DNA from: an uncultured Ruminococcus sp.
GTDB taxonomy: Bacteria > Bacillota > Clostridia > Oscillospirales > Ruminococcaceae
Assembly: GCA_946404705.1 (NCBI GenBank)
Contig: CAMJES010000166.1
Span: 1-5,460 of the forward strand
DNA length: 5,460 nucleotides
Direction: 5' to 3'
Every line of letters starts with the position of its first letter. Position 1 is the first letter of the stretch. Below the pieces are notes generated by a model. That model ran no database searches, was not told the origin of the DNA, and saw only the letters and a list, made by a program, of their open reading frames with translations. The position numbers and the translations under genes were made by a program. Below are positions 1 to 5,416 of this stretch, piece after piece.

Positions 1-231
1 AGAGTGGGCGCATTATAGCCGAGGATTTGTCTATAGGTTGATTAAAGATTAGTATTATTATTCTGCTTGAAAATATTTCCGAGATGTTCCTTATTTAATG
101 GGTTTGTTCTGCAATTTCGTTCGGAAGAATTTGGAAGAAAATATGCAAAAATGCATAAACGAGGAATTATTAAGGTAAAGCGCGGCGTTTCCTTAATCAA
201 CGTTTTTTTATAAATAGAATATTTCTTTTTA
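1..231. other. AT-rich intergenic region, possible 3' end of an upstream gene
   Basis: No convincing complete gene lies here. Two + strand frames enter open from the left edge and stop early: one would end in WAHYSRGFVYRLIKD with TAG at 50-52, the other in SGRIIAEDLSIG with TGA at 39-41. Either could be the tail of an upstream gene, but the stretch is too short to choose and neither end is recognised. From about 53 on, the DNA is strongly AT-rich with homopolymer runs, unlike the coding parts of the window. A 5-bp-arm inverted repeat (143-156) and a terminator-like hairpin (169-209) are the only visible structures before the promoter at 232. Confidence 0.4.
169..209 (+). terminator. probable rho-independent terminator of an upstream gene
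   Basis: ATTAAGG (169-175) pairs perfectly with CCTTAAT (191-197). The enclosed bases allow a further AAA/TTT pairing (177-179 with 188-190) after a single bulge and a small GC step, making an extended stem. A run of seven T follows at 203-209, but five bases separate it from the stem, which is looser than usual. Its place between a possible gene end and a promoter fits a terminator. The imperfect stem and displaced T run keep confidence moderate. Confidence 0.4.
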
Positions 232-260
232 TTGACAATTTCGACAAAATATGATAAAAT
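232..260 (+). promoter_or_regulatory. vegetative sigma-factor promoter with extended -10 for the BMP-chemoreceptor operon
   Basis: A perfect -35 box TTGACA (232-237) is followed after exactly 17 bases by TAAAAT (255-260). TG at 252-253, one base before the -10, gives a TGn extended -10. Transcription would start near 267, leaving a leader of about 97 bases before the ATG at 364. This is one of the strongest matches to the housekeeping consensus in the window, and the only good promoter candidate upstream of the operon. Confidence 0.82.
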
Positions 261-269
261 AATCGTATT

Positions 270-295
270 AGATGATGAAAAGCATTTCATCATCT
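270..295. repeat. perfect 11-bp inverted repeat at the start of the operon leader
   Basis: The arm AGATGATGAAA (270-280) is the exact reverse complement of TTTCATCATCT (285-295), around a 4-base loop AGCA. It begins about three bases after the predicted transcription start, the classical position for a repressor operator. As RNA it would form a stable 5'-terminal stem-loop. No T run follows, so it is not a terminator. Whether it acts as a DNA operator or as an RNA 5' stabiliser cannot be told from sequence. Confidence 0.7.
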
Positions 296-322
296 GCGAT
301 GTATAAACGGAAGTCTATAAAT

Positions 323-340
323 ATGTAAATTTTTTTACAT
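323..340 (+). promoter_or_regulatory. small AU-rich hairpin just upstream of the ribosome binding site
   Basis: ATGTAAA (323-329) and TTTACAT (334-340) are perfect complements around a TTTT loop. The structure sits 10 bases upstream of the AGGAAG ribosome binding site (351-356) of the gene starting at 364. The stem is short and AT-rich, so it is weak on its own. It might tune access to the ribosome binding site or be a chance palindrome in AT-rich DNA. Confidence 0.35.
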
Positions 341-363
341 TATGAAATTTAGGAAGTGATAAA

Positions 364-1557
364 ATGGATTCAAGGAAACTCTCCGCAATTTTTCTCTGCC
401 TTGCAATGTCCGTTTCGGTTTTAGGCGGATGTGCGGCGGATAATGAGCCTGAAAGCTACGATGATTATGTGGTAAATACTGCCGCTGCGCCTAATGAACA
501 AGGTCAAAGCGATTCGGAAACGGGTGCAGGAATATCAAAGGAAGATATAAATGTTGGAGTTTTGTATATATCCGATCCGAGCGAGGGCAGCGGATATTCT
601 TACACTCATGATCTGGGCATACAAGGAATGCAGAAAAATCTCGGCCTTGCCGACAGCCAAATACATCGCGCCATTGTTGATGATTCGGATGCTGCGGCTA
701 CCGAACAAGCAATAGATACCCTTGTCGGGGATGGCTGCAACGTTATTTTCACAACGAGCTGGGGTTATATGGAAACTACTGCTGCCTGCGCAGAGAAATA
801 TCCCGATGTTTATTTCTCGCACGGAACGGGTTATCTTTCCAACGGCAGGAACTTCACAAACTACTTTGGAAGAATATATCAGGCAAGATATTTGAGCGGC
901 ATTGTTGCGGGACTTAACACAGAGTCGGACAAGATAGGATATGTTGCGGCAATGGGAACCGGAAGCTCCGAAGTCACCGGAGGAATTGACGCTTTTGCTC
1001 TTGGCGTATATTCCGTAAATCCCGATGCAAAGATATTTGTCAAGGTCACAAACAGCTGGTATGACCCCGACCTTGAATCGCAGTATGCATTCGACCTTCT
1101 TGACGAAGGCTGTGATGTTATCACACAACACGCCGACACGGCTTATCCTGCGATAAATGCGGAAAGCAGGGGCGCCTATGCTATCGGTTACAATTCCGAT
1201 ATGAGCAAGGAGGCTCCCGATTCTGTGCTGTGCAGCGTAATATGGACATGGAGCGCTTATTATACCGAGGCTGTTCAGAGCATTATCAACGGCACTTGGG
1301 ACGGCGAGAACTACTACGGCGGACTTGCTGAGGGACTTGTGGGCATTACGAATACATCTGATTTCTGCAATCCCGAATGTGATGAAAAGGTTGCCGAGGC
1401 AACACAGAAGATGCTGGACGGAAGCTTCAATGTTTTTGACGGTGTGATCGAAACAAATACCGGCGAAACGGTGGGAGAGGAAGGCTCTACTCTCAGCGAT
1501 TCGGAGATAACAGGCGGAATCGACTGGTATTTCAAGACTGTGACCGTGCTTGAATAA
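364..1557 (+). CDS. BMP/PnrA-family solute-binding lipoprotein
   Basis: An extracytoplasmic binding protein of the BMP (basic membrane protein, PnrA-like) family, whose characterised members bind purine nucleosides and related ligands. The 397-residue product begins with a lipoprotein signal peptide (about 1-22) and lipobox L-G-G-C with the acylated Cys at 23. An acidic, Ser/Ala-rich linker (24-60) leads to the BMP domain (about 62-397). Family hallmarks are GVLY near 65-68, the H82-D83 pair, SWGYMETT near 132-139, the FSHGTGY segment (151-157), the ARYLSGIVAG motif (174-183) and a C-terminal GSFNVFDG...IDWYF block typical of one BMP subgroup. The aromatic that usually precedes the HD motif as Trp is Tyr here. 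The ATG has an AGGAAG site seven bases upstream. It is first in an operon with a chemoreceptor gene 14 bases downstream, and no ABC permease or ATPase gene follows. The ligand is not deducible; a nucleoside is the family default. The family call is firm. Confidence 0.93.
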   Translation: MDSRKLSAIFLCLAMSVSVLGGCAADNEPESYDDYVVNTAAAPNEQGQSDSETGAGISKEDINVGVLYISDPSEGSGYSYTHDLGIQGMQKNLGLADSQIHRAIVDDSDAAATEQAIDTLVGDGCNVIFTTSWGYMETTAACAEKYPDVYFSHGTGYLSNGRNFTNYFGRIYQARYLSGIVAGLNTESDKIGYVAAMGTGSSEVTGGIDAFALGVYSVNPDAKIFVKVTNSWYDPDLESQYAFDLLDEGCDVITQHADTAYPAINAESRGAYAIGYNSDMSKEAPDSVLCSVIWTWSAYYTEAVQSIINGTWDGENYYGGLAEGLVGITNTSDFCNPECDEKVAEATQKMLDGSFNVFDGVIETNTGETVGEEGSTLSDSEITGGIDWYFKTVTVLE

Positions 1558-1563
1558 AGGAGG
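1556..1563 (+). promoter_or_regulatory. ribosome binding site of the chemoreceptor gene, overlapping the upstream stop codon
   Basis: AAAGGAGG is a full-strength Shine-Dalgarno sequence eight bases before the ATG at 1572. It begins inside the TAA stop (1555-1557) of the lipoprotein gene, so ribosomes ending there are already next to the next start. This fixes the start at 1572. The nearer ATG at 1567 reads only two codons before TGA. Confidence 0.9.
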
Positions 1564-1571
1564 AATATGAA

Positions 1572-3275
1572 ATGAAAGTAAGCATACTCGTAAAATTCCT
1601 CTGCGGAGCGGTTCTTCCTATTCTTGTTTTAGGCGGAGTGATATACTATATTGCCGAAACGACCTTCCGAAGCTCTGTTTTGGAGCAGGCTGAAAATGCG
1701 ATGAGAAATACGGCTACCTGCACTCTTGCTGCTTATGAAACCAATTCGGGAGAATACTATATATCCAAAAACGGTGACGTTTGGAAGGGCGGCTACAATA
1801 TTTCCCTCTCCGACAATCTTATAGACGGTATCGCAGGTGATGACGGAACGGTCGTAACATTCTTTTACGGTGCGGACAGAATAATGACCTCCGCCAAGGA
1901 CAGCGAAGGCAGAAGACTTATTGACACTCCTGCAGGCGACAAGATCGTTGCCGAGGTGCTTGAAGGCGGTAATGAATATTTCAGCAGCTCCGTTTATATT
2001 GACGGAACGGTTTATTACGGATATTACATACCCGTATATCAGGACAGCGGCAGTTCGCCCGTTGGAATGGTCTTTGCAGGGCAGATAAAGGAAAAGGTTG
2101 ACAGCAGCATAAACAGCCTTATCAGCAAGATACTTGTTGTGGTGTTCGTTATCGCGGCGGCAGGACTGATTTTGGCAGTTTTCGTGGCGATGTCGGTAAC
2201 AGGCGCTATAAACAAGGGCGTTAATGTTCTTAAGGAGCTTGCTTCCGGAAATTTGTCGGCAGAAGTGCCGAAGAGCATCACACGCCGCAGAGATGAAGCA
2301 GGCGAGCTTGCAAAAGCGGTCGCTGAACTGAAAAATTCTCTTACGGATATCATCTCCCGACTTAAAGCAAACTCGGATTCGCTGTTAAATGCATCGGAAA
2401 TACTCAATAATATGGCGGCAAGGACTATGGATACTCTTGGCTGTTTTGAATCTGCCATTTCGGATATGACCTCGGGCGCAAACAGGCAGGCTGAGGAAAT
2501 GAACAGCGCAGGAAACAGCGTATCTGTAATGAGCGGCGTTATCAGCACTACCACGGAGGAGATCGCTGCGCTTAACGAAAACTCCGAAAGTATGCTTAAA
2601 AACAGCGATACAGCTGCGGTAAATCTTAAAAATCTGCTTGACGTTAACAGCAGAGTAAGAGATGCTATTGATATAATCGGCGAAAGCACGGCTCAGACGG
2701 ACAGATCGATAAATGAAATAAGTGCAGCTGCAAAAATGGTATCGGATATAGCCGAGGAAACCTCTATCCTCAGTATCAACGCCAATATCGAGGCTGCAAG
2801 AGCAGGCGCTTACGGACGCGGATTTGCCGTTGTTGCTTCTCAGGTCAGAACACTTGCGGTGGAATCGACCAAGTGCGGAAAGCAGATCCAAGAGCTTGTT
2901 GAGCGTCTTACCGCGGATTCCGCTCTCACTATGAAAACGATGAAGGAAACCAAACAGATCATCACCGACCAGAGTGCAAGCATGGAAAATACTGCCGCTG
3001 CGGTCAGCGAGGTCATCACAGGTATACATTCATCCGCTGACAGCATACGCATAATCGAAAAGCATACTGCGCAGCTTGAAAATGTTCGCGCGGATATTGT
3101 AAAAATTGTCGATGATCTGACTGCTATTGCAGGAACTACCGCCGAGCTTTCCAACAGAACCAGCGGAGAAACTGCGGAGATGTCCTCGGGATTCTCGCAG
3201 ATAGATCATTCCGCTGCTGACCTAAAGCGAATTGCCGATGAGCTTTCGCAATGCGTAAATGAATTTAGAATTTAA
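1572..3275 (+). CDS. methyl-accepting chemotaxis protein with extracellular Cache-like sensor domain
   Basis: A transmembrane chemoreceptor that signals through CheW/CheA to the flagellar motor. The 567 residues comprise TM1 (about 7-28), an extracellular sensor of about 155 residues (30-186) resembling a single Cache domain (SGEYYISKNGDVWKGG; TVVTFFYGADRIMTS; YYGYYIPVY...GMVFAGQ), TM2 (about 187-209), a HAMP domain (about 210-262, with DEAGEL at 241-246) and a long coiled-coil signalling domain. The conserved hairpin tip is clear: E396-T-S-I-L-S-I-N-A-N-I-E407-A-A-R-A-G, then GRGFAVVASQVRTLA. It differs slightly from the usual LLALNAAIEAARAGE, with Ser at 401, Asn at 405 and Ala-Tyr after RAG. 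There is no CheR-docking pentapeptide at the C-terminus, which ends CVNEFRI. The start is set by AAAGGAGG eight bases upstream. Tight spacing to the binding lipoprotein suggests the two are co-expressed and possibly act together. A complete, intact receptor. Confidence 0.97.
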   Translation: MKVSILVKFLCGAVLPILVLGGVIYYIAETTFRSSVLEQAENAMRNTATCTLAAYETNSGEYYISKNGDVWKGGYNISLSDNLIDGIAGDDGTVVTFFYGADRIMTSAKDSEGRRLIDTPAGDKIVAEVLEGGNEYFSSSVYIDGTVYYGYYIPVYQDSGSSPVGMVFAGQIKEKVDSSINSLISKILVVVFVIAAAGLILAVFVAMSVTGAINKGVNVLKELASGNLSAEVPKSITRRRDEAGELAKAVAELKNSLTDIISRLKANSDSLLNASEILNNMAARTMDTLGCFESAISDMTSGANRQAEEMNSAGNSVSVMSGVISTTTEEIAALNENSESMLKNSDTAAVNLKNLLDVNSRVRDAIDIIGESTAQTDRSINEISAAAKMVSDIAEETSILSINANIEAARAGAYGRGFAVVASQVRTLAVESTKCGKQIQELVERLTADSALTMKTMKETKQIITDQSASMENTAAAVSEVITGIHSSADSIRIIEKHTAQLENVRADIVKIVDDLTAIAGTTAELSNRTSGETAEMSSGFSQIDHSAADLKRIADELSQCVNEFRI

Positions 3276-3474
3276 AGTAAATATCCTGCCGCTCTTTGAC
3301 GAGGCATACGAAAGGGTACAGCTGCTCCGGAATATAAACCTTGCGGAAATCGATGTGAATATGTTCAAGGCGATAGATAACTACCGCGTCAATGACGGCT
3401 GCGGTCTGTTCCGCGGACGTCAGATCCTGCCTTTTGAGCATTTGTCAAGATTTCAGAATGACCTTATAGATTGA
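3259..3474 (+). CDS. small uncharacterised protein at the operon end
   Basis: An open frame of 71 residues starts with ATG inside the last 17 bases of the chemoreceptor gene, in a different frame. It ends five bases before a strong terminator, as expected for the last gene of an operon. The product is soluble and mixed-charge with no signal peptide or membrane segment. Conserved-looking stretches are LPLFDEAYERVQLL, MFKAIDNYR and GRQILPFEHL. Codon choice resembles the neighbouring genes. There is no clear Shine-Dalgarno sequence before the ATG, so translation would depend on coupling to the receptor gene, or the true start lies elsewhere. I do not recognise the family. It may be a genuine small protein or the surviving 3' end of a larger gene. 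Existence is moderately supported; function is unknown. Confidence 0.55.
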   Translation: MNLEFKVNILPLFDEAYERVQLLRNINLAEIDVNMFKAIDNYRVNDGCGLFRGRQILPFEHLSRFQNDLID

Positions 3475-3479
3475 TTATC

Positions 3480-3510
3480 CTGCTCCGGCATTTTGTCGGG
3501 GCAGTTTTTT
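3480..3510 (+). terminator. rho-independent terminator of the BMP-chemoreceptor operon
   Basis: An 11-bp stem (3480-3490 with 3494-3504), GC-rich with two G-T wobbles, closes a TTT loop and is followed at once by six T (3505-3510). It lies five bases after the stop of the 71-residue ORF. It separates that operon from the gene at 3666, which has its own promoter. Confidence 0.9.
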
Positions 3511-3599
3511 GGTGCCAACCTATTTGTTCAGAGCATTAATAAGTTTTTTTATATATGCATATCATTTTAGTCGATACGCTGAAATTCCGAGCAAAAACA

Positions 3600-3628
3600 T
3601 TGACGAAAACAGCCGCAGCTGATAGAAT
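3600..3628 (+). promoter_or_regulatory. vegetative promoter for the membrane-HAD fusion gene
   Basis: TTGACG (3600-3605) and TAGAAT (3623-3628) are separated by exactly 17 bases, each matching the housekeeping consensus at five of six positions. Transcription would begin near 3635, giving a short leader of about 30 bases. Upstream, 3511-3599 holds only AT-rich DNA, including a T run and the 10-bp palindrome ATATGCATAT at 3553-3562. No other structure stands out there. Confidence 0.72.
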
Positions 3629-3665
3629 ATTTGTATAAAACTTATGGTTCGGCAGGTTTACGAAA

Positions 3666-4922
3666 ATGAAAAAGAAAAAGTTTCCCGGAATTGGGGCAAG
3701 AATAGTTAAATCGGGCGTCGGCGTACTGATATGTATGCTGATATATTTTCTGAGAGGGAAGTCGGGTATGCCGTTTTACAGCGCTCTTGCGGTGTTATGG
3801 TGTATGCGGCAGTATTCAAAGGATACTAAGGATATGGCTCTGCAGCGAATGATAGGAACGTTTATCGGCGCGGTTTACGGACTTATCGTGCTGCTTGTGA
3901 TAAGTCTTTTTGAGAATGTAAATGTAATGGTCGTATATTGCGTATGCTCGCTGCTAATTATCCCGATAATTTACACGACCGTTCTTATCAACCAAAAGAA
4001 TGCTTCGTTCTTTTCCTGCGTGGTGTTTTTAAGCATAACCATAACCCACAGCTTTGACAGCAATCCGTATCTTTTTGTGCTGAACCGTGTGATCGATACG
4101 CTGATAGGAATTGCGGTCGGGGTGATACTCAATCTTGCAAATCCGCACAGAAAGAGGGATAACGACACTCTTTTCATCAGCGGCATAGACGCTGTTCTTG
4201 TATCCGAGGGCGACACGATGATACCTTACAACAAGGTGGAGCTTAACAGGCTTATTTCCGAGGGCGCGAGGTTTACGATATCGACCACGCGAACGCCTGC
4301 TTCGCTGATCACGCTTATGAACGGCGTTGAGCTTAAGCTGCCCGTTATTGCGATGGACGGAGCGGTGCTTTATGACATAAAGGAAAACCGCTATCTTGAA
4401 AAAGAGCCGCTGGACGCGGAAATAAGCAGGCGCGCGGAGAAGATAATTGCCGATATGGGCTGTCATTGTTTTGTAAATGCGCTTTATGACAACACGCTTA
4501 TCATCTATTACGGAGAGCTTGTCAATGAAGCGGAGAAAAAGCTCTTCGATACGCTTATACGGTCGCCGCTGCGCAATTATACCGATATAAGCTTTCGTAC
4601 GGAAAACACAGAGGTGCTTTACCTTATGGTAATAGACACGGACGAAAGGATCGACGCTCTCCACAAGGCGCTCTGCGACGGCGATATTGCAAGGGACACA
4701 AGGATAAATCTCTCCAAGTCTGTCGAATATTCCGGTTACACATACATAAAGATATATTCGCTGGGTGCAAGCAAAAGGAATATGACGGAGAAGCTGAAAA
4801 AGTATGTCGGTGCGGAAAAGGTTGTGACATTCGGAAGCGTTGAGGGAGAGTATGATATTTACATTGACGATGACGGCGGAAACTCTGCTGTAAAAACGCT
4901 GAAAAAGCTTTATGAAGGCTGA
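3666..4922 (+). CDS. aromatic-acid-exporter (FUSC-like) membrane protein fused to a degenerate Cof-type HAD domain
   Basis: A two-part protein of 418 residues. Residues 1-160 are a membrane domain of the aromatic acid exporter/FUSC type: about five or six hydrophobic segments (roughly 14-30, 36-46, 62-82, 85-106, 113-127, 136-157) with the family pattern FYSALAVLWCMRQ...R61-x-I-GTFIGA. Lysines 2-5 and HRKR (161-164) suggest both ends are cytoplasmic. Residues 168-418 follow the Cof-type HAD fold: FTISTTRTPAS (203-213) corresponds to motif II with Thr207, DGAVLYD (231-237) to the usual NGA-type cap boundary, and Lys370 to motif III. Motif I, normally SDLDGTL, reads SGIDAVL (172-178), so the nucleophile Asp is Gly173. 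Motif IV, normally GDGxND, reads GSVEGEYD (390-397), and the usual following segment is shortened. Phosphatase activity is therefore unlikely, and a ligand-sensing or structural role is inferred. The start has only a weak AGG at 3654-3656. The gene stands alone between its own promoter and terminator. Confidence 0.85.
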   Translation: MKKKKFPGIGARIVKSGVGVLICMLIYFLRGKSGMPFYSALAVLWCMRQYSKDTKDMALQRMIGTFIGAVYGLIVLLVISLFENVNVMVVYCVCSLLIIPIIYTTVLINQKNASFFSCVVFLSITITHSFDSNPYLFVLNRVIDTLIGIAVGVILNLANPHRKRDNDTLFISGIDAVLVSEGDTMIPYNKVELNRLISEGARFTISTTRTPASLITLMNGVELKLPVIAMDGAVLYDIKENRYLEKEPLDAEISRRAEKIIADMGCHCFVNALYDNTLIIYYGELVNEAEKKLFDTLIRSPLRNYTDISFRTENTEVLYLMVIDTDERIDALHKALCDGDIARDTRINLSKSVEYSGYTYIKIYSLGASKRNMTEKLKKYVGAEKVVTFGSVEGEYDIYIDDDGGNSAVKTLKKLYEG

Positions 4923-4927
4923 ATAAT

Positions 4928-4997
4928 CACCCCTATGGCGAACTGATTTTTGTCTGCAAAAGGATAAAAATCAAGGTTGTCATAGGGGTGTTTTTTT
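4928..4997 (+). terminator. long composite rho-independent terminator
   Basis: CACCCCTATG (4928-4937) is perfectly complementary to CATAGGGGTG (4981-4990), followed directly by seven T (4991-4997). The 43 bases between the arms are not an open loop. AAC/GTT (4941-4943 with 4976-4978) and TGATTTTT/AAAAATCA (4944-4951 with 4966-4973) extend the stem to an apical loop of 14 bases. It begins five bases after the stop of the membrane-HAD gene and should terminate its transcript. There is no A run on the left flank, so it looks one-directional. Confidence 0.9.
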
Positions 4998-5035
4998 AAT
5001 TTTGCGAAAAGTTTATCCGTTCAATATGAAGTGTT

Positions 5036-5063
5036 TGTAAAGTCGGGTGTAAACCTTCGTAAA
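5036..5063. repeat. TGTAAA-type direct repeats upstream of the last promoter
   Basis: TGTAAA occurs at 5036-5041 and 5048-5053, and the near copy CGTAAA at 5058-5063. Starts are 12 and 10 bases apart, and the last copy ends five bases before the -35 box. Roughly helical-turn spacing just upstream of a promoter is the layout expected for an activator binding direct repeats. The repeats are short and AT-rich, so chance is a real alternative. Confidence 0.35.
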
Positions 5064-5068
5064 CTTGA

Positions 5069-5097
5069 TTGACTTTGAAAATTTACCGTGATAATAT
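5069..5097 (+). promoter_or_regulatory. promoter with extended -10 for the terminal solute-binding lipoprotein gene
   Basis: TTGACT (5069-5074), a 17-base spacer and TAATAT (5092-5097), with TG at 5089-5090 as an extended -10. Transcription would start near 5104, leaving a leader of about 47 bases. The -10 matches only four of six positions, which the TGn element could compensate. The architecture copies that of the promoter at 232-260. Confidence 0.65.
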
Positions 5098-5131
5098 AAA
5101 GCTGTCAGATCAAAAAGGATTTGTAAATTTT

Positions 5132-5139
5132 AAAAGGAG
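5132..5139 (+). promoter_or_regulatory. ribosome binding site that sets the start of the last gene
   Basis: AAAAGGAG lies 11 bases before the ATG at 5151. A GTG in the same frame at 5139 overlaps the last G of this site and so cannot be served by it. The ATG also puts the basic MKTRK end directly before the hydrophobic signal core. The start at 5151 is therefore preferred. Confidence 0.85.
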
Positions 5140-5150
5140 TGTATTTCCAG

Positions 5151-5416
5151 ATGAAAACACGAAAGATCTTAACTTGTATGTTAGCCGGAATAATGAGTAT
5201 TTCCGCGCTCGCAGGCTGCTCAAGCACCGCACAGCAGGACAGCACATCTACAACAAAGGCAGCCGATACTGCTTCCGCCGAACAGAAGACAAACGCAGAC
5301 ACATCTGCAGCAAGCACCGAGGCTTCCGATGAGCAGGTAACGCTCGATATGTATTTTCCCGTTTCGGTAGGCGGCGGCCCCGATGTTCTTATCAGCAATC
5401 TTTGCAATGAATTTCA
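5151..5416 (+). CDS. sugar-type ABC transporter solute-binding lipoprotein, 3' truncated by the contig end
   Basis: The first 88 codons (plus two bases) of an extracellular solute-binding protein. A signal peptide (1-22) with a basic start MKTRK ends in the lipobox L-A-G-C, with the acylated Cys at 23. A Ser/Thr/Ala/Asp-rich flexible linker (24-60) follows. The mature domain then opens with VTLDMYFPVSVGGGPDVL (63-80), which resembles the first strand and helix of family 1 solute-binding proteins serving carbohydrate ABC transporters. The rest, including any ligand-defining region, is missing. Genuine sequence stops at about 5416; the frame runs on into adapter sequence and reaches a false stop at 5436-5438. 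The permease genes would be expected downstream, outside the window. The lipoprotein call is firm, and the sugar specificity is inferred from the short N-terminal match. Confidence 0.85.

Noticed and set aside
113..130. PurBox-like CCGAAC on the minus strand (119-124) as a purine regulator site for the BMP gene
   Set aside because: The flanking bases do not match the extended PurBox, there is no second copy, and it lies over 100 bases upstream of the promoter.
42..293. Minus-strand open frame of 83 codons
   Set aside because: It lies in AT-rich intergenic DNA, spans a strong + strand promoter and inverted repeat, has low-complexity Lys/Asn/Ile composition and no good ribosome binding site.
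261..363. Riboswitch in the operon leader, for example purine or cyclic-di-GMP
   Set aside because: The leader contains two simple hairpins but none of the conserved core sequences of those riboswitch classes that I can recognise.
535..1131. Minus-strand open frame of 198 codons
   Set aside because: It is antisense to the well-supported BMP lipoprotein gene, and its translation shows no family features.
1567..1574. ATG at 1567 as an alternative start after the first gene
   Set aside because: It reads Met-Lys and then TGA.
2039..3154. Several overlapping minus-strand open frames (up to 216 codons)
   Set aside because: They are antisense to the chemoreceptor signalling domain, whose + strand motifs are unmistakable; long antisense frames are common opposite Ala/Ser-rich coiled coils.
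4029..4664. Minus-strand open frame of 211 codons
   Set aside because: It is antisense to the membrane-HAD fusion gene and gives an Arg/His-rich implausible protein.
5139..5150. GTG at 5139 as the start of the last gene
   Set aside because: It overlaps the AAAAGGAG ribosome binding site; the ATG at 5151 has correct spacing and gives a proper signal peptide.
5069..5332. Plus-strand 87-codon frame overlapping the last lipoprotein
   Set aside because: It begins within the promoter and runs out of frame through a clear signal peptide and lipobox; no protein features of its own.
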